Shown: positions 7,941 through 17,722, counted from the first letter of the stretch. The stretch: DNA of 64,000 nt from an uncultured Collinsella sp. (GCA_900541745.1 UQLA01000011.1:17834-81833), one strand, 5' to 3'. Notes: generated by a model from the letters alone, not told the origin. Made by a program: numbers and translations.

Positions 7941-8522
7941 TTAGGCGAGGAGGTCGGGGAACCAGGTTGGTTTGGGTTGGTTGGGTGTGCGCTCGGCTAG
8001 GACCAGCTCCATCCAGCACATGTCGTACCAGCGGCCGAACTTTTGGGCGCAGCGGTCGAAGGCGCCCACCAGGCGATATCCCATATGGGCATGGAAATCC
8101 TGGCTGTTGTGCGTCAGATACTCGTCGTCCTTGTCGTGCGGCACGGCGATGAGGGCGCACATGTTGGTGATGCCCATCGCGATCAGGCATTGCTTGAGCG
8201 CATCGTGCAGCTTGCGGCCCAGCCCGCCATGGCGCACGTCGCGCGCCAGGTAGATCGATGTCTCGACCGACCAGTCGTATGCCTCGCGGCTGTTAAGCGC
8301 GCTCACATAGGCATAGCCTACCGGACACCCGTCCAACTCCATCACCAAATACGGATAGCGCTTGAGCGTACGCTCGATGCGCCCGGCGAACTCCTCAACG
8401 CTCGGCACCTCGTATTCGCAGGTAATCGCCGTCTGGCGCACATACGGCTCATAGATGGCAAGCAACGCCGGCGCATCATCGGGCGTCGCCAGGCGAATCG
8501 TCGGCTCGGACATCTCGGTCAT
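7941..8522 (-). CDS. GNAT-family N-acetyltransferase (phosphinothricin acetyltransferase-like)
   Basis: 193 aa, one GNAT fold. The signature is IRLATPDDAPALLAIYEPYV at the start, WSVETSIYLARDVRHGGLGRKLHDAL around the acetyl-CoA loop (the R-H-G-G-L-G segment corresponds to Q/RxxGxG/A), and FHAHMGYRLVGAFDRCAQKFGRWYD near the end. This is the PAT/MnaT branch that acetylates phosphinothricin, methionine sulfoximine or small amines. The ATG at 8522 has GGAG nine bases upstream; a second ATG three codons later is possible. It is a single gene flanked by terminators. Confidence 0.88.
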   Translation of the reverse strand: MTEMSEPTIRLATPDDAPALLAIYEPYVRQTAITCEYEVPSVEEFAGRIERTLKRYPYLVMELDGCPVGYAYVSALNSREAYDWSVETSIYLARDVRHGGLGRKLHDALKQCLIAMGITNMCALIAVPHDKDDEYLTHNSQDFHAHMGYRLVGAFDRCAQKFGRWYDMCWMELVLAERTPNQPKPTWFPDLLA

Positions 8523-8538
8523 ACAACCCTTCTCCCCC

Positions 8539-8580
8539 AAAAGCAAAAGCCGCCCTGCGCCAAACCCAGCGCAAGGCGGC
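8539..8580 (-). terminator. Intrinsic terminator after the threonine-aldolase-like gene
   Basis: GCCGCCTTGCGC pairs with GCGCAGGGCGGC (one mismatch) and on the minus strand is followed by TTTTGCTTTT. It lies 20 bases after the stop of the gene at 8600. Confidence 0.85.
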
Positions 8581-8599
8581 CCCTTGTCATTACATCAGG

Positions 8600-9625
8600 C
8601 TACAGGACAGCCGCCAACGCGTCGATATCCTCCTGCGTCGTGGCCCAGCTGGTGCAAAAACGCACCACCGTGTGGGTATCGTCGTACTTTTCCCAGTACT
8701 CGATCGCCGCATGCTCGCGAATGCGGGCCATGTCCTCGTTGGGCAGAATCACAAACTGCTGGTTGGTCGGCGTCTCCAAGAAGAACTGGTAGCCGCGCTC
8801 GTGCAGCACGCGACGAAGCGCCTGCGCGGTTTCAATCGCCTGGCGACCAATCTCAAAATACAGGCCGTCGGTAAAGAGTGCCTCAAACTGCACGCCCGTC
8901 AGGCGGCCCTTGGCCAGCAACGCACCGTGCTGCTTAATGCGCGGAATGGGATGCGCCGGAGCGTGCATGCCACAAAACACCACGGCCTCGCCGCACAGAG
9001 CGCCGCACTTGGTGCCGCCGATGTAGAACACGTCGCACAGCTGCGCCAGCTCGGGCAGGGTAATGTCGCACTCATCGGCCGCCAGCGCATAGGCCAGGCG
9101 AGCGCCATCCACAAACAGCGGAATCTGGCGCTTCTGGCACACTGCGTGAATCGCCGCAAGCTCGGCCTTGGAGTACAGCGTGCCGTACTCGGTCGATAGA
9201 CTCACGTACACGGCACCCGGAAACACCGTGTGCTCGTAGCTCTCGTTTTCGTAGAATACCTGGATATAGTTCTCGAGGTCCTCGGCGTGCATCTTGCCCT
9301 CATAGCCGGGGATGGTGAGCACCTTGTGGCCGCCAAACTCGATGGCGCCCGCCTCGTGGCAGGCGACGTGGCCGGTCTCGGCAGCAACGACGCCCTCGTA
9401 CGGCGCAAGCAACATGTCGATCACCGTCGCGTTGGCCTGCGTGCCGCCCACCAGAAAAAACACGTCGGCATCGGGGGCCTGACAGGCCTCGCGGATAAGC
9501 TGCTTGGCACGCTCGGTGTGTGCATCGGTACCGTAGCCAGGCTGCGGCTCCATGTTGGTGTCGACGAGTGCCTGCAGCACTGCCGGATGTGCGCCGTGGG
9601 AATAGTCGTTGTTAAACGCGAGCAT
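8600..9625 (-). CDS. Low-specificity threonine aldolase-like PLP enzyme
   Basis: 341 aa, full length for the family. It is a fold-type I PLP enzyme of the beta-eliminating lyase/threonine aldolase group: N-terminal FNNDYSHGAHPAVL, cofactor-ring contact ETGHVACHEAGA, Asp-Gly-Ala-Arg cofactor segment FVDGARLAYAL and the Schiff-base lysine Lys206 in YIGGTKCGAL. The usual reaction is cleavage of L-threonine or L-allo-threonine to glycine and acetaldehyde. An AGAGAGGA ribosome site precedes the ATG. It may share a transcript with the PAP2 gene upstream (45-base gap). Specificity between threonine, phenylserine and related amino acids cannot be told. Confidence 0.88.
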   Translation of the reverse strand: MLAFNNDYSHGAHPAVLQALVDTNMEPQPGYGTDAHTERAKQLIREACQAPDADVFFLVGGTQANATVIDMLLAPYEGVVAAETGHVACHEAGAIEFGGHKVLTIPGYEGKMHAEDLENYIQVFYENESYEHTVFPGAVYVSLSTEYGTLYSKAELAAIHAVCQKRQIPLFVDGARLAYALAADECDITLPELAQLCDVFYIGGTKCGALCGEAVVFCGMHAPAHPIPRIKQHGALLAKGRLTGVQFEALFTDGLYFEIGRQAIETAQALRRVLHERGYQFFLETPTNQQFVILPNEDMARIREHAAIEYWEKYDDTHTVVRFCTSWATTQEDIDALAAVL

Positions 9626-9670
9626 GGCAATCCTCTCTTACCGGGTATCGGCCAGATGATTCAAACGGGG

Positions 9671-10534
9671 CTATTGTACGCCGTTGGGATAGGCAATGCG
9701 CGCGGCAAGGCACTCAAGTGCCAGTACCAGGGCAAAACCGCAGCTCACGTCGCTCAAAAAGTGCGCACCGATCACGATGCGGCCAAGCGCGACGAGCGCC
9801 GCAACCACAGCCGCCGTCCAAAAGACCACGCGACGACGCGAAGGCTTTTCCGTAAAGGCTGCCGCGGGAAGCCCGACAAGCATAAGGCCGATCGCCGCAT
9901 GCGCCGTGTGTCCGCTCGCAAACGACTTGAACCCGTCCTTGATCACGCCGGCGGCGATATAGGTCCACTTGTCGGGATTGCCGATCACCCACCACGGCTG
10001 AAAATTGAGCCCCGGCGTGACCTCGATCACGCGCATGCGCGGGCGCGACCACAGCGGCTTAACAATGACGTTGAGGATGATGGCCTGAGCGGCCCACACG
10101 GCCAGCACCATCAACGCCCAGCGTGTGAGCTCGTCGGGCTTGGTCGTGCGCGTGAGGCGATAGACGATAAGGTTGGCGGCGATGACCAGCACAAACGTCA
10201 GAACCAGCTGAAACGCAATAAGCTTGCCGCCGACGCGCAGCGATCCGATAATCTCGTAGCCGACCAGGCCCACGTTGATCAGGACGCCGAGCACGGCGAG
10301 CCACTTGCTCGTCTTGGAATCGGGTTGTGCCGAGCGCACGAGCATAACGCCTGCGATGCTCGCCGTCAGCTCAAACGGCAGCTCGCCGGCCGCCTCGATA
10401 AAGCGGCCGTACATGCTGCCGATGTTGAACAGCGCACTCGAGATCTGATAATCGAAGAAGCTGCCCACGCCCAGACAAAGACACAGGACAACCGCGATAA
10501 TGGCGACATCTTTCTTATAGATGTATCCGAACAT
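9671..10534 (-). CDS. PAP2-family membrane phosphatase
   Basis: 287 aa with about seven membrane segments. The three catalytic parts of the phosphatidate phosphatase 2/acid phosphatase family are present: KPLWSRPR, FASGHTAHA (PSGH-type) and GRIVIGAHFLSDV (SRxxxxxHxxxD-type, with Gly replacing the first Ser). Likely substrates are membrane lipid phosphates such as phosphatidate, PGP or undecaprenyl pyrophosphate; none can be assigned. A GAAAGGA site precedes the ATG. The 87 bases upstream to the mfd stop hold a weak GC-rich hairpin, so readthrough from mfd is possible. Confidence 0.88.
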   Translation of the reverse strand: MFGYIYKKDVAIIAVVLCLCLGVGSFFDYQISSALFNIGSMYGRFIEAAGELPFELTASIAGVMLVRSAQPDSKTSKWLAVLGVLINVGLVGYEIIGSLRVGGKLIAFQLVLTFVLVIAANLIVYRLTRTTKPDELTRWALMVLAVWAAQAIILNVIVKPLWSRPRMRVIEVTPGLNFQPWWVIGNPDKWTYIAAGVIKDGFKSFASGHTAHAAIGLMLVGLPAAAFTEKPSRRRVVFWTAAVVAALVALGRIVIGAHFLSDVSCGFALVLALECLAARIAYPNGVQ

Positions 10535-10621
10535 GCTTTCCTTTCGATGGGGTCAAAATCAACCTGCGAGGCGGCGGGGCAAAGAGCAGCTGATAGCTCC
10601 GTCCCGCCACGCCCCTACTTG

Positions 10622-13600
10622 TTAGTCGTCGTCGCTGGCACCCAGCTGCTGCAGCAGCATGAGCGCGGCCGCCACCGGGCCGGTGCCGTCGCTGGCGTCG
10701 AGGCCGCGGCCCAGGCCGCTGCCCGCGCCGGCGCCCGCCTTGTAGGGCACCGACAGCTTGCGACTCTTGGGGAAGTTCACCGCGCCATAGCGGGTCTTTA
10801 GTTCAAAGGCCACCTTCTTGGGCACGTCGACGCCCAAAAACGTGATGCGGCCGCCACTGAGCGTGACGCTCTCGAGCCCCAGGCGCTCGCCGCGAATGCG
10901 GATGCGCGCGCGATTGAACAGGTTGAGTCCCGCCAACGGCAGCTCGCCATGCGCGGCCTCGGTCTCCTCCTGCACCCCGTCGACACTCTCCAGGTCCTCA
11001 GCCGCAGCGAGCTTGCGGTACACGAGCACGCGCTGGTCCACCGCCGGCAGGTACTCCTCGGACAAGAAGTAGTCGGCCGGCAGGTTAATGCCCACGCTCG
11101 CCGCCTCCACGCCGGCGTCGTCATCGCCGCGCGCCTCGGCCACTGCCTGACCCAGCATCTGCGTAAACAGATCAAAGCCCACGCTCGACAGGTTGCCGTG
11201 CTGCTCGGCGCCCATGAGCGAGCCGGCACCACGGATCTCCAGGTCGCGCATGGCGATGCGCATGCCGCTGCCCAGGTCTTGGAACTCAGAAAGCGCGGTC
11301 AGGCGCGCCGTTGCTTCCTCGGTGAGCGGCAGCTCGCCCGAGAACATAAAGTACGCGTAGGCCTGCGTGGCAGAGCGGCCCACACGGCCCTTGAGCTGGT
11401 AGAGCTGCGCCAGGCCCAAACGCTGCGAGTCCTCGATGATGAGCGTGTTGGCCGTTGCGTTGTCGATACCGCTCTCCACGATGGTCGTAGCGATAAGCAC
11501 GTCAATCTTCTTGGTCGCGAACTCGATCATCACGTCCTCGACCTCGCGCGGGCTCATCTTGCCGTGTGCCACACCCACGCGCGCTTCGGGCGCGGCCTCG
11601 TGCACGCGCGCCACGGCATCGTCGATGGTCTTGACGCGGTTGGACACGTAATACACCTGACCGCCGCGGCCCACCTCCAGGCGAATCGCCGCACTTACCA
11701 CGTCGGGGTCGTACTCCCCCACGTGCACGATCACGGGACGACGCCCGGTCGGCGGTGTGGTGATCAGGCTCATGTCGCGCACGCCGCTCGTGGCCATCTG
11801 CATGGTTCGCGGAATAGGCGTTGCCGAGAGCGTGAGCACGTCGATTTGCTCGCGCAGGTTTTTGAGCTGCTCCTTGTGCTGCACGCCAAAGCGCTGCTCT
11901 TCGTCGATGATCACCAGGCCCAGGTTCTTGGGGTTCACATCGGCCGAAAGCAGACGGTGCGTGCCAATGAGCACATCAATCGTGCCCTCGGCAAACGCCT
12001 TGAGCGCGCGCTTTTGCTGTGCCGGCGTGCGGAAGCGGCTGAGTACCTCGACCTCAAGGCCAAACGGGGCAAAGCGTTCAAAGAATGTCTCGTAGTGCTG
12101 CTGGGCCAGAATGGTCGTGGGGCAGAGCACCATGACCTGGCGGCCGGAGTCCACGCACTTAAAGGCCGCGCGCAGGGCGACCTCGGTCTTGCCAAAGCCC
12201 ACGTCGCCGCACAGCAGGCGGTCCATGGGCTTGGGCGCCTCCATGTCGGCCTTGATGTCGGCGATAGCCTCCAGCTGGTCACGCGTCTCGTCGTAGGGGA
12301 AACTCTCCTCCATCTCGATCTGCTCGGGCGTATCGGGCGGACAGGCGATACCGGTAATCGACGAGCGGCGCGTATACAGGTCGACCAGGTCAAACGCCAG
12401 CTTTTTGGCATTCTTGCGCGCCTTGTTGGTAGCCCGCGTCCAGTCGGCGGTGTTGAGCCTGGTCAAGCGCGGTTTATCGCCGTCGGGACCAACATAGCGC
12501 GTAATGCGGTCAACCTGCTCCAGCGGCACGTAGAGCTTGTCGCCATCGGCGTATTCCAGCAAAAAGTAGTCGCGTTCCTTGCCGCCCGCTTCCTGGCGCG
12601 CGATCTCGCTAAAGAGCGCGATACCGTGGGTAGCATGCACCACGTAGTCGCCCGGCTTAAACGGGAAGGTGATCTGTGTAATGTCAACCTTGCGGCGGCT
12701 GCGCGCGCGGTTGGCATCCATGCGAGCGTTGAGGTCGGCGATCGAGAACACGGCAAAATTGGCGTCGGGCACCACCACGCCCTGCGGCAGGGCCGCGTCC
12801 ACAAAGGTCACACGCCCGCGCGAGATGGTGGGCACAGCGGCTCCGGCGGCAGCCTGCGCGGCGCCCGCCTCGAGCGAGCGGGCGTTGAGCGCGTCGGCGC
12901 GACGCTCGCGAATGGAAGCATGGGCCTCCTGGCGTGCGGCACGATCGGCGGAATCCGCCGCTGCCACGCGCACACGGTCGCCAATAGCGCCGGCATTTTC
13001 GGGCGCCGCGGTCAGCGATTCCTCAAAGGTAATGCCCTCGTCGCCAAAGGTAAGCTCCATCGACTCGCGCGCACCGCGGTCGGGGATGGCAAACACGCAG
13101 GCATAGCGCTTACCCACGACCTCCTGGATGCGCGTCATGAAACGGTTGTCCGAGCCTGCGATGGCAGGCTGCTCAATCTTGAGCTCGGCCGTCACCGCAC
13201 CGCCGGCACGGATGAGGCTCACATAGTTCAGGCGTTGCTGGGAGCCAAAGTCGAGTTGCTGGGCGCGCACGTACAGGCCGTCCAGACGGTCGACCCCCGC
13301 CTCGCCGGCACGCGCCTCGATATCTTCGTAGGCGCGCAGGCAATCGTCGAACAGCGAGCGCGGCTCGGACAGCACCACGAGCGCCTTGCCGCTCACGTGC
13401 GACAGCGGGCTCACGGTCTGGCCGTACATCACCGGCAAAAAGCGGTCGAGCTCAGGCGTGACGATGCGCGCATCCACCATCTCGAGCAGCGCCGCCAACT
13501 TGCTGTCGTCCTGGCTTGCGCGGTAGAGCGCCACGTGCATGTTGTGAACGGCCTCGTCGGTAAGCGCCAGCTCACGGCAGGGGAAGATCTCGATACTGTC

Positions 13601-14254
13601 CTCGTTGCCGATGGTCTGGCCCGTGGAGCTCACCATGCGGCGGATGCGGTCAATCTCGTCGCCAAAGAACTCGATGCGCACGGGCGCCTTCTCCTGCGCG
13701 GGGAACACCTCGACGGTGTCGCCGTGCACGCGGAACAGGCCGGGCGCGTCGGCGGCGCCGGCATTGGCGTAGCCCATGCCCACCAGACGCTGCGGCACCT
13801 CGTCAAAGGGAATCTCCTCGCCCACCGCAAAAGTAGTGGACTCCCAGTAGTGGCTCTCGACCGGCGGCACGCAGCGCAGCAGTGCGCGGGCCGAGGCGAC
13901 CATGATGCAGTTGTCCCCGCGCACGATGCGCCCGAGCGCCTCGCAGCGCTGGGCCACCACGGCGTCGTCGGGCGCCTGCTCGCGCCAAGGGTAGTCCTTG
14001 CGCTCGGGAAAGCGGCACACGTGCGCCAGGCCCACATAGGCGGCCAGACTGCGTGCGGCGCGATCGGCCGCATCCTCGCCACTCACGATGTAGACCGTGG
14101 GGCGCGGACGACGCGCAAACTGGGCGGCGGCCATAAGCGTGCGACCCGACTGCGACACGGCCAGCGTCACGTCCTCGCCGGCATCGAGTCCGGCCTCGAC
14201 AGTCTGCAAGGCCTCGGCAGTGTAGAGCTGCGCGGCTATACGGTGAATGAGCAT
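10622..14254 (-). CDS. mfd: Transcription-repair coupling factor
   Basis: 1210 aa, near the usual 1150-1200. In order: a UvrB-like N-terminal module (residues 1-380), an Ala-rich variable linker (about 430-500, where the frame is rich in Ala/Arg), the RNA polymerase-interacting domain (VDITQITFPFKPGDYVVHATHGIA), the RecG-like helicase motor with Walker A GDVGFGKTEVAL, DEEQ box and motif VI QLKGRVGRS, and a C-terminal domain. It displaces stalled RNA polymerase and recruits UvrA to lesions. The start MLIHRIAAQL follows GGAGG; a longer reading frame begins nine codons earlier without a ribosome site. Its C-terminus is Gly/Ala-rich. A terminator-like hairpin lies in its leader. Confidence 0.96.
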   Translation of the reverse strand: MLIHRIAAQLYTAEALQTVEAGLDAGEDVTLAVSQSGRTLMAAAQFARRPRPTVYIVSGEDAADRAARSLAAYVGLAHVCRFPERKDYPWREQAPDDAVVAQRCEALGRIVRGDNCIMVASARALLRCVPPVESHYWESTTFAVGEEIPFDEVPQRLVGMGYANAGAADAPGLFRVHGDTVEVFPAQEKAPVRIEFFGDEIDRIRRMVSSTGQTIGNEDSIEIFPCRELALTDEAVHNMHVALYRASQDDSKLAALLEMVDARIVTPELDRFLPVMYGQTVSPLSHVSGKALVVLSEPRSLFDDCLRAYEDIEARAGEAGVDRLDGLYVRAQQLDFGSQQRLNYVSLIRAGGAVTAELKIEQPAIAGSDNRFMTRIQEVVGKRYACVFAIPDRGARESMELTFGDEGITFEESLTAAPENAGAIGDRVRVAAADSADRAARQEAHASIRERRADALNARSLEAGAAQAAAGAAVPTISRGRVTFVDAALPQGVVVPDANFAVFSIADLNARMDANRARSRRKVDITQITFPFKPGDYVVHATHGIALFSEIARQEAGGKERDYFLLEYADGDKLYVPLEQVDRITRYVGPDGDKPRLTRLNTADWTRATNKARKNAKKLAFDLVDLYTRRSSITGIACPPDTPEQIEMEESFPYDETRDQLEAIADIKADMEAPKPMDRLLCGDVGFGKTEVALRAAFKCVDSGRQVMVLCPTTILAQQHYETFFERFAPFGLEVEVLSRFRTPAQQKRALKAFAEGTIDVLIGTHRLLSADVNPKNLGLVIIDEEQRFGVQHKEQLKNLREQIDVLTLSATPIPRTMQMATSGVRDMSLITTPPTGRRPVIVHVGEYDPDVVSAAIRLEVGRGGQVYYVSNRVKTIDDAVARVHEAAPEARVGVAHGKMSPREVEDVMIEFATKKIDVLIATTIVESGIDNATANTLIIEDSQRLGLAQLYQLKGRVGRSATQAYAYFMFSGELPLTEEATARLTALSEFQDLGSGMRIAMRDLEIRGAGSLMGAEQHGNLSSVGFDLFTQMLGQAVAEARGDDDAGVEAASVGINLPADYFLSEEYLPAVDQRVLVYRKLAAAEDLESVDGVQEETEAAHGELPLAGLNLFNRARIRIRGERLGLESVTLSGGRITFLGVDVPKKVAFELKTRYGAVNFPKSRKLSVPYKAGAGAGSGLGRGLDASDGTGPVAAALMLLQQLGASDDD

Positions 14255-14279
14255 GCTGTTCCTCCGGCATTGCAACGCC

Positions 14280-14308
14280 AAAAGCCCGCCGAGGCAAGCT
14301 CGGCGGGT
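14280..14308 (-). terminator. Terminator-like hairpin in the mfd leader
   Basis: ACCCGCCGAG pairs with CTCGGCGGGC around a short loop and is followed by TTTT on the minus strand, only about 30 bases before the mfd start codon. No minus-strand gene lies upstream, so it would act on the mfd transcript itself (attenuator) or mark the 3' end of a short upstream RNA. Confidence 0.6.
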
Positions 14309-14516
14309 CGTTCGTCAAAGTTCATTAACGTTTATGGTACCGCACGGCCCCGTGACCAAAAGCCTAAGCGACATCATGCCAAATGTTGCCCACAACGGTC
14401 TTGCTAACGCGTTTTCCCAGCTTATTAATCCGCTCTCCGCTTTTTGATTTGCTGTCTTCCGGCAGCGATTTACACCGTCCGCGCCCCCTGGCGAGCATTT
14501 CGAGCTGCAAAGCGCC

Positions 14517-14569
14517 TATAATTGACCATGCTTACGTATTCAATGTCACTTTTTGAGGAGGGGGGGTAA
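14517..14569 (+). promoter_or_regulatory. -10 box and very strong ribosome site of the first FHA gene
   Basis: TATAAT at 14517-14522 is a perfect -10 hexamer; I see no good -35 at 17-18 bases. A run GAGGAGGGGGGG precedes the ATG at 14575 by eight bases. The remaining intergenic sequence back to 14309 shows nothing else convincing. Confidence 0.5.
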
Positions 14570-14574
14570 AACAA

Positions 14575-15531
14575 ATGGCCGACACTCCATCTTGTGCACT
14601 GTACGCCGGGCTTAAGTCACTCGGTCGCATCAACAACGGTAACGCCGCGCAAATTCTCATAGCCGGCAACGCCCGTTACGGTGGACGCCTCATCTCCGAA
14701 CGCTTGACGGTCCCGTCGTTTATCTCACGCGAAATCGTTCACGCCAAACCCGGTGACCTTCCCGAGCCGCTGTTTGCGCCCTTTGAACAAAGTGCGCGCC
14801 AGATACTCAACCTCATCATGCAAAACCGAGGCTCCGACCCCCAATCGCTGAGCAAGGTCGCTAAACGCTATATGGAGTCGTGCGTCCCAGACATGCAGGA
14901 TGCCCTTATCAATTGCGGCGTCAACGGCATGCTCTTTAGAAACGGCGTCGAGCGCATCGAGACCGCTGACGATAGCGACATCAAAGATCGCCTCTACATC
15001 CATCTGGTCTTTTTTATCGTTACCGGCTGCCTTGGCGACCCCGCCCGCGCCATCGAATACACCGAGTCCTTTGTGTCCGACCAGATGCTCTCGACGCTTG
15101 GTACGGTCGAGACGACCGTCACCTCATTCTTCTCGACAACCGCGCGCCCCACGGGAGACGTTCGCCTGGGACTGCTGCGCGTCGTGGGCAACTCGGCACG
15201 ACCGCCGCTGCGTCCCCTTACCACGGACCCGATGGGCAGCATTATCGGGTCACTGACTGGCGACGGGAACGCCATCACCGACGTCGATTCCGATGTCTCG
15301 CGCCAGCACCTGCGCATCTGGTTCCAAGACGGACGCTGGCTTGCGCAGGGCCTCGACTCCACCAACGGATCGTTTTTGATCTCGGGCGTCGACCGCTGCC
15401 GACAGGCTATCGAACCGCCCAGACGCGAGCGCTCCGCCAACTTTGCCAACACCCCCGTCGAGATTCACAACGGAGACACGCTTTGCTTGGGCGCCACGAC
15501 GCGTTTTTTGGTCATTCGCATCACAGACTAG
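14575..15531 (+). CDS. FHA-domain protein with undescribed N-terminal domain (paralogue 1)
   Basis: 318 aa, no signal peptide. The C-terminal 100 residues are a forkhead-associated phosphothreonine-binding domain: MGSIIGS for the first strand, DVSRQHLRI and DSTNGSF are the phosphopeptide-contact loops. Residues 1-200 are a mostly helical domain that I cannot name; it is shared with the FHA proteins at 17723 and 52604 (common landmarks: a Leu-rich start, SREIVHAKPG/SRRVVHVVPG, a GCLGDP/GCLADP motif around residue 155, a GLLR strand before the FHA part). It precedes a Ser/Thr kinase gene, so it is a likely reader of that kinase's phosphorylation. Its own terminator follows. Confidence 0.85.
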   Translation: MADTPSCALYAGLKSLGRINNGNAAQILIAGNARYGGRLISERLTVPSFISREIVHAKPGDLPEPLFAPFEQSARQILNLIMQNRGSDPQSLSKVAKRYMESCVPDMQDALINCGVNGMLFRNGVERIETADDSDIKDRLYIHLVFFIVTGCLGDPARAIEYTESFVSDQMLSTLGTVETTVTSFFSTTARPTGDVRLGLLRVVGNSARPPLRPLTTDPMGSIIGSLTGDGNAITDVDSDVSRQHLRIWFQDGRWLAQGLDSTNGSFLISGVDRCRQAIEPPRRERSANFANTPVEIHNGDTLCLGATTRFLVIRITD

Positions 15532-15555
15532 TCTGCCCACACATCTTCGACGCAC

Positions 15556-15602
15556 AAGGTGCCGTTATTTGCATTAACCTCTGCAAATAACGGCACCTTT
15601 TC
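15556..15602 (+). terminator. Strong intrinsic terminator between the first FHA gene and the kinase
   Basis: An 18-bp perfect stem (15556-15573 with 15582-15599) with an eight-base loop is followed by TTTTC. It separates the FHA gene from the kinase gene, so the kinase needs its own promoter. Confidence 0.9.
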
Positions 15603-15615
15603 AATTAAGGCAACG

Positions 15616-15630
15616 GTTGCGCTACCTTTT
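15616..15630 (+). promoter_or_regulatory. GTTGCGC(A/T)ACCTTTT motif upstream of kinase 1
   Basis: The site reads GTTGCGCTACCTTTT, 45 bases before the kinase start. The same 15-mer, with A for T at one position, occurs in the sense direction upstream of the surface protein (21521-21535) and of the second kinase operon (56372-56386). TTGCGC may be the -35 box, since the tRNA-Asp promoter at 30272-30301 also uses TTGCGC. Confidence 0.55.
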
Positions 15631-15674
15631 CACTAACATTATTGCTATGCATTTTTTCTCGAAAGGATCGCCCC

Positions 15675-17687
15675 GTGACGTACGACACGGACATGGATAT
15701 CATCGCGTTGTCCCCCTTTGAACCAAACGCCATGTTTGCGACCACCGAAGACTCCGATACCATTCGCCGTTTTACCACCCTGTTGGATTGCGGGGCAGTC
15801 GGCGGCGGCTCCCACCATCTTCGCAAGGTCGCCAACACCGAGGGCGAGACCTTTGCGCTCAAGACGCTGTGGCCCCTCAGCGGCTGTGATGAAAACGGCT
15901 CCGCTGTCAGCCCCTCGGGCATCAAGACGCTCACCGAGGAGTATCGCAATCTTGCAGTCGTCTCACTGTTGGGCGGCTTTCCCAAAACCTATGGCTACGG
16001 TTATGCCGGCAACACACCGGTCATCCTTATGGAATGGATTGAAGGCCTGCCCCTTCGCGATGCCGCGGCAGAGCTAACCGACCCCGCCGAGGGCGGCCGC
16101 ATTTCCGCAAACACCGTCGCCGCAATCGGAAAACGCCTGGGAGAGATCCTCCTGAGTACCCAAAAGCTCGATGCACCTTTTGTGCACCGTGATATCTCCT
16201 TGCGCAACATCATTATTCGAACGACGCGCCGACCCCTTGCCCAGCAGATTGCACACTGCAGTTTTGACCTTTGCCTGGTCGATCTGGGCAGCTCGAGCAT
16301 CAAGCGCTCGGACCCCTCGTTTACCATGTCCACCGGCATCTGGCGCAACGGCACCCCCGAGTTCGCCCCGCCTGAGATGCTCTCCAACGACATCCCCGAG
16401 CTGGCGCCGCTGCGCACGTCGCCCAGCATCGATACATACGAGCTCTGCAGCGTGCTCTACACGCTCTATGCCGGCCACACGCCATATCGTCTAAACGAGC
16501 ATATGGACCAGTCGCCCTACCTGTACAAGATCGAGCACGAGCCCGAGCTGCTCGAGGCGCGCTTACCCGGCGACCAAAAGCTTGTCGATGTCATCATGAG
16601 CGGCATCCATAACGAGCAGTCCCAGCGCGCGCCGCTGTCTACGATTGTCGGCAAGCTCGATGCCTGGATTAAAGACATCGATTTTGAGCCGCGCACGCCG
16701 CTGCCCGCACCTGTCGATTTTAGCCAGCAACCAAAGGCTTCCAGCTCCGACAAGGCTCAGACGCGCCACCCGCTCATCTCGCGTCGCGCTGCGCTCGCGC
16801 TCGGCGGCGTCTGCGTTGCCGGCATCGCAGCTTCTGCCCTTGCCACGGGGTGCTGGGGGCTCATCGACCTGTCGCATGGCATCAAGCCGTCACTCGACGA
16901 TTACACCTGGGAAGAACTCGCCCTGATCTCCCGCAAAATCCAAGAGACATCTTCCAACAAAAAGGCGCTCGAGATTGCCGAAACCTACCACCTGGTAAAC
17001 AGCAAGCAGTCGCTCGAAAACGAGAACACCAAGACCGTCAGGCTTTCCGACGGGATCACCAAGGCACAAGTCCAGATCGTGGGCTTTAAGGCAGACACGC
17101 TCACCGATGACGGCCTCCCCGCGGGCATCACCTTTATGTTCCGTACCCCCATCGCCATGCGCGCCGTAAATGACAGCGCCGCTACGGGCGGTTGGGAGCA
17201 ATCGTCGCTTCGCGAATGGTTGGCGGACAAGGGCATGGCTACGCTGCCCGACGATCTCCGTAATCAGATCCGCCCGGTGCGAAAGCTTACCAACAACACC
17301 GGCGCCACTAAAGACGTCTCCAGCATCACCGCCACCGACGACATGCTCTGGCTGCCGTCCATGAGCGAGCTGTGCGGCTACCAAGCGCCCGAAACGTTCA
17401 CAGAAGGCTGCGAGTACCTTTCTGACCTCTACAACGGAGAAGGCGAGCAGTACCAGCTCTATCGCGAGCAGAGTGTGAGCGGTCTGACCACCAATGATGC
17501 CATGATCCGCACCGTCGCCGGCCAAAAGATCTGCTACTGGGAGCGCACCCCCAGCGCCGACTGCAGCGAAGGCGCCGACTCGACGTTCTTTAACCGCGTT
17601 GGAAAAGACGGCGACGTGTTTAGCTGGGCAACGCCCGGAAACAAACCGGACCAAATGACCTATGTCCTGCCCGGCTTTTGCATCTAA
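15675..17687 (+). CDS. Membrane Ser/Thr protein kinase with extracellular DUF6273-like domain (kinase 1)
   Basis: 670 aa. Start: GTG seven bases after GAAAGGA. Residues about 30-330 are a Hanks-type kinase: glycine loop GAVGGG, Lys in FALKTL, catalytic loop VHRDISLRN near residue 170 and DLG in place of DFG. The activation segment continues to APPEMLSNDIPEL, a block nearly identical in kinase 2 at 53546. One membrane span lies near 372-395 (ALALGGVCVAGIAASALATG). The outside part (about 470-670) looks like DUF6273, with GGWEQSSLREWL, LWLPSMSE and a C-terminal VLPGFCI; it may sense or bind an external ligand. No PASTA repeats are present. Its partner FHA gene follows 35 bases later. Confidence 0.9.
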   Translation: MTYDTDMDIIALSPFEPNAMFATTEDSDTIRRFTTLLDCGAVGGGSHHLRKVANTEGETFALKTLWPLSGCDENGSAVSPSGIKTLTEEYRNLAVVSLLGGFPKTYGYGYAGNTPVILMEWIEGLPLRDAAAELTDPAEGGRISANTVAAIGKRLGEILLSTQKLDAPFVHRDISLRNIIIRTTRRPLAQQIAHCSFDLCLVDLGSSSIKRSDPSFTMSTGIWRNGTPEFAPPEMLSNDIPELAPLRTSPSIDTYELCSVLYTLYAGHTPYRLNEHMDQSPYLYKIEHEPELLEARLPGDQKLVDVIMSGIHNEQSQRAPLSTIVGKLDAWIKDIDFEPRTPLPAPVDFSQQPKASSSDKAQTRHPLISRRAALALGGVCVAGIAASALATGCWGLIDLSHGIKPSLDDYTWEELALISRKIQETSSNKKALEIAETYHLVNSKQSLENENTKTVRLSDGITKAQVQIVGFKADTLTDDGLPAGITFMFRTPIAMRAVNDSAATGGWEQSSLREWLADKGMATLPDDLRNQIRPVRKLTNNTGATKDVSSITATDDMLWLPSMSELCGYQAPETFTEGCEYLSDLYNGEGEQYQLYREQSVSGLTTNDAMIRTVAGQKICYWERTPSADCSEGADSTFFNRVGKDGDVFSWATPGNKPDQMTYVLPGFCI

Positions 17688-17722
17688 CACCTTCCCCGGA
17701 TACCAGAAAGGAGCCTCGTATC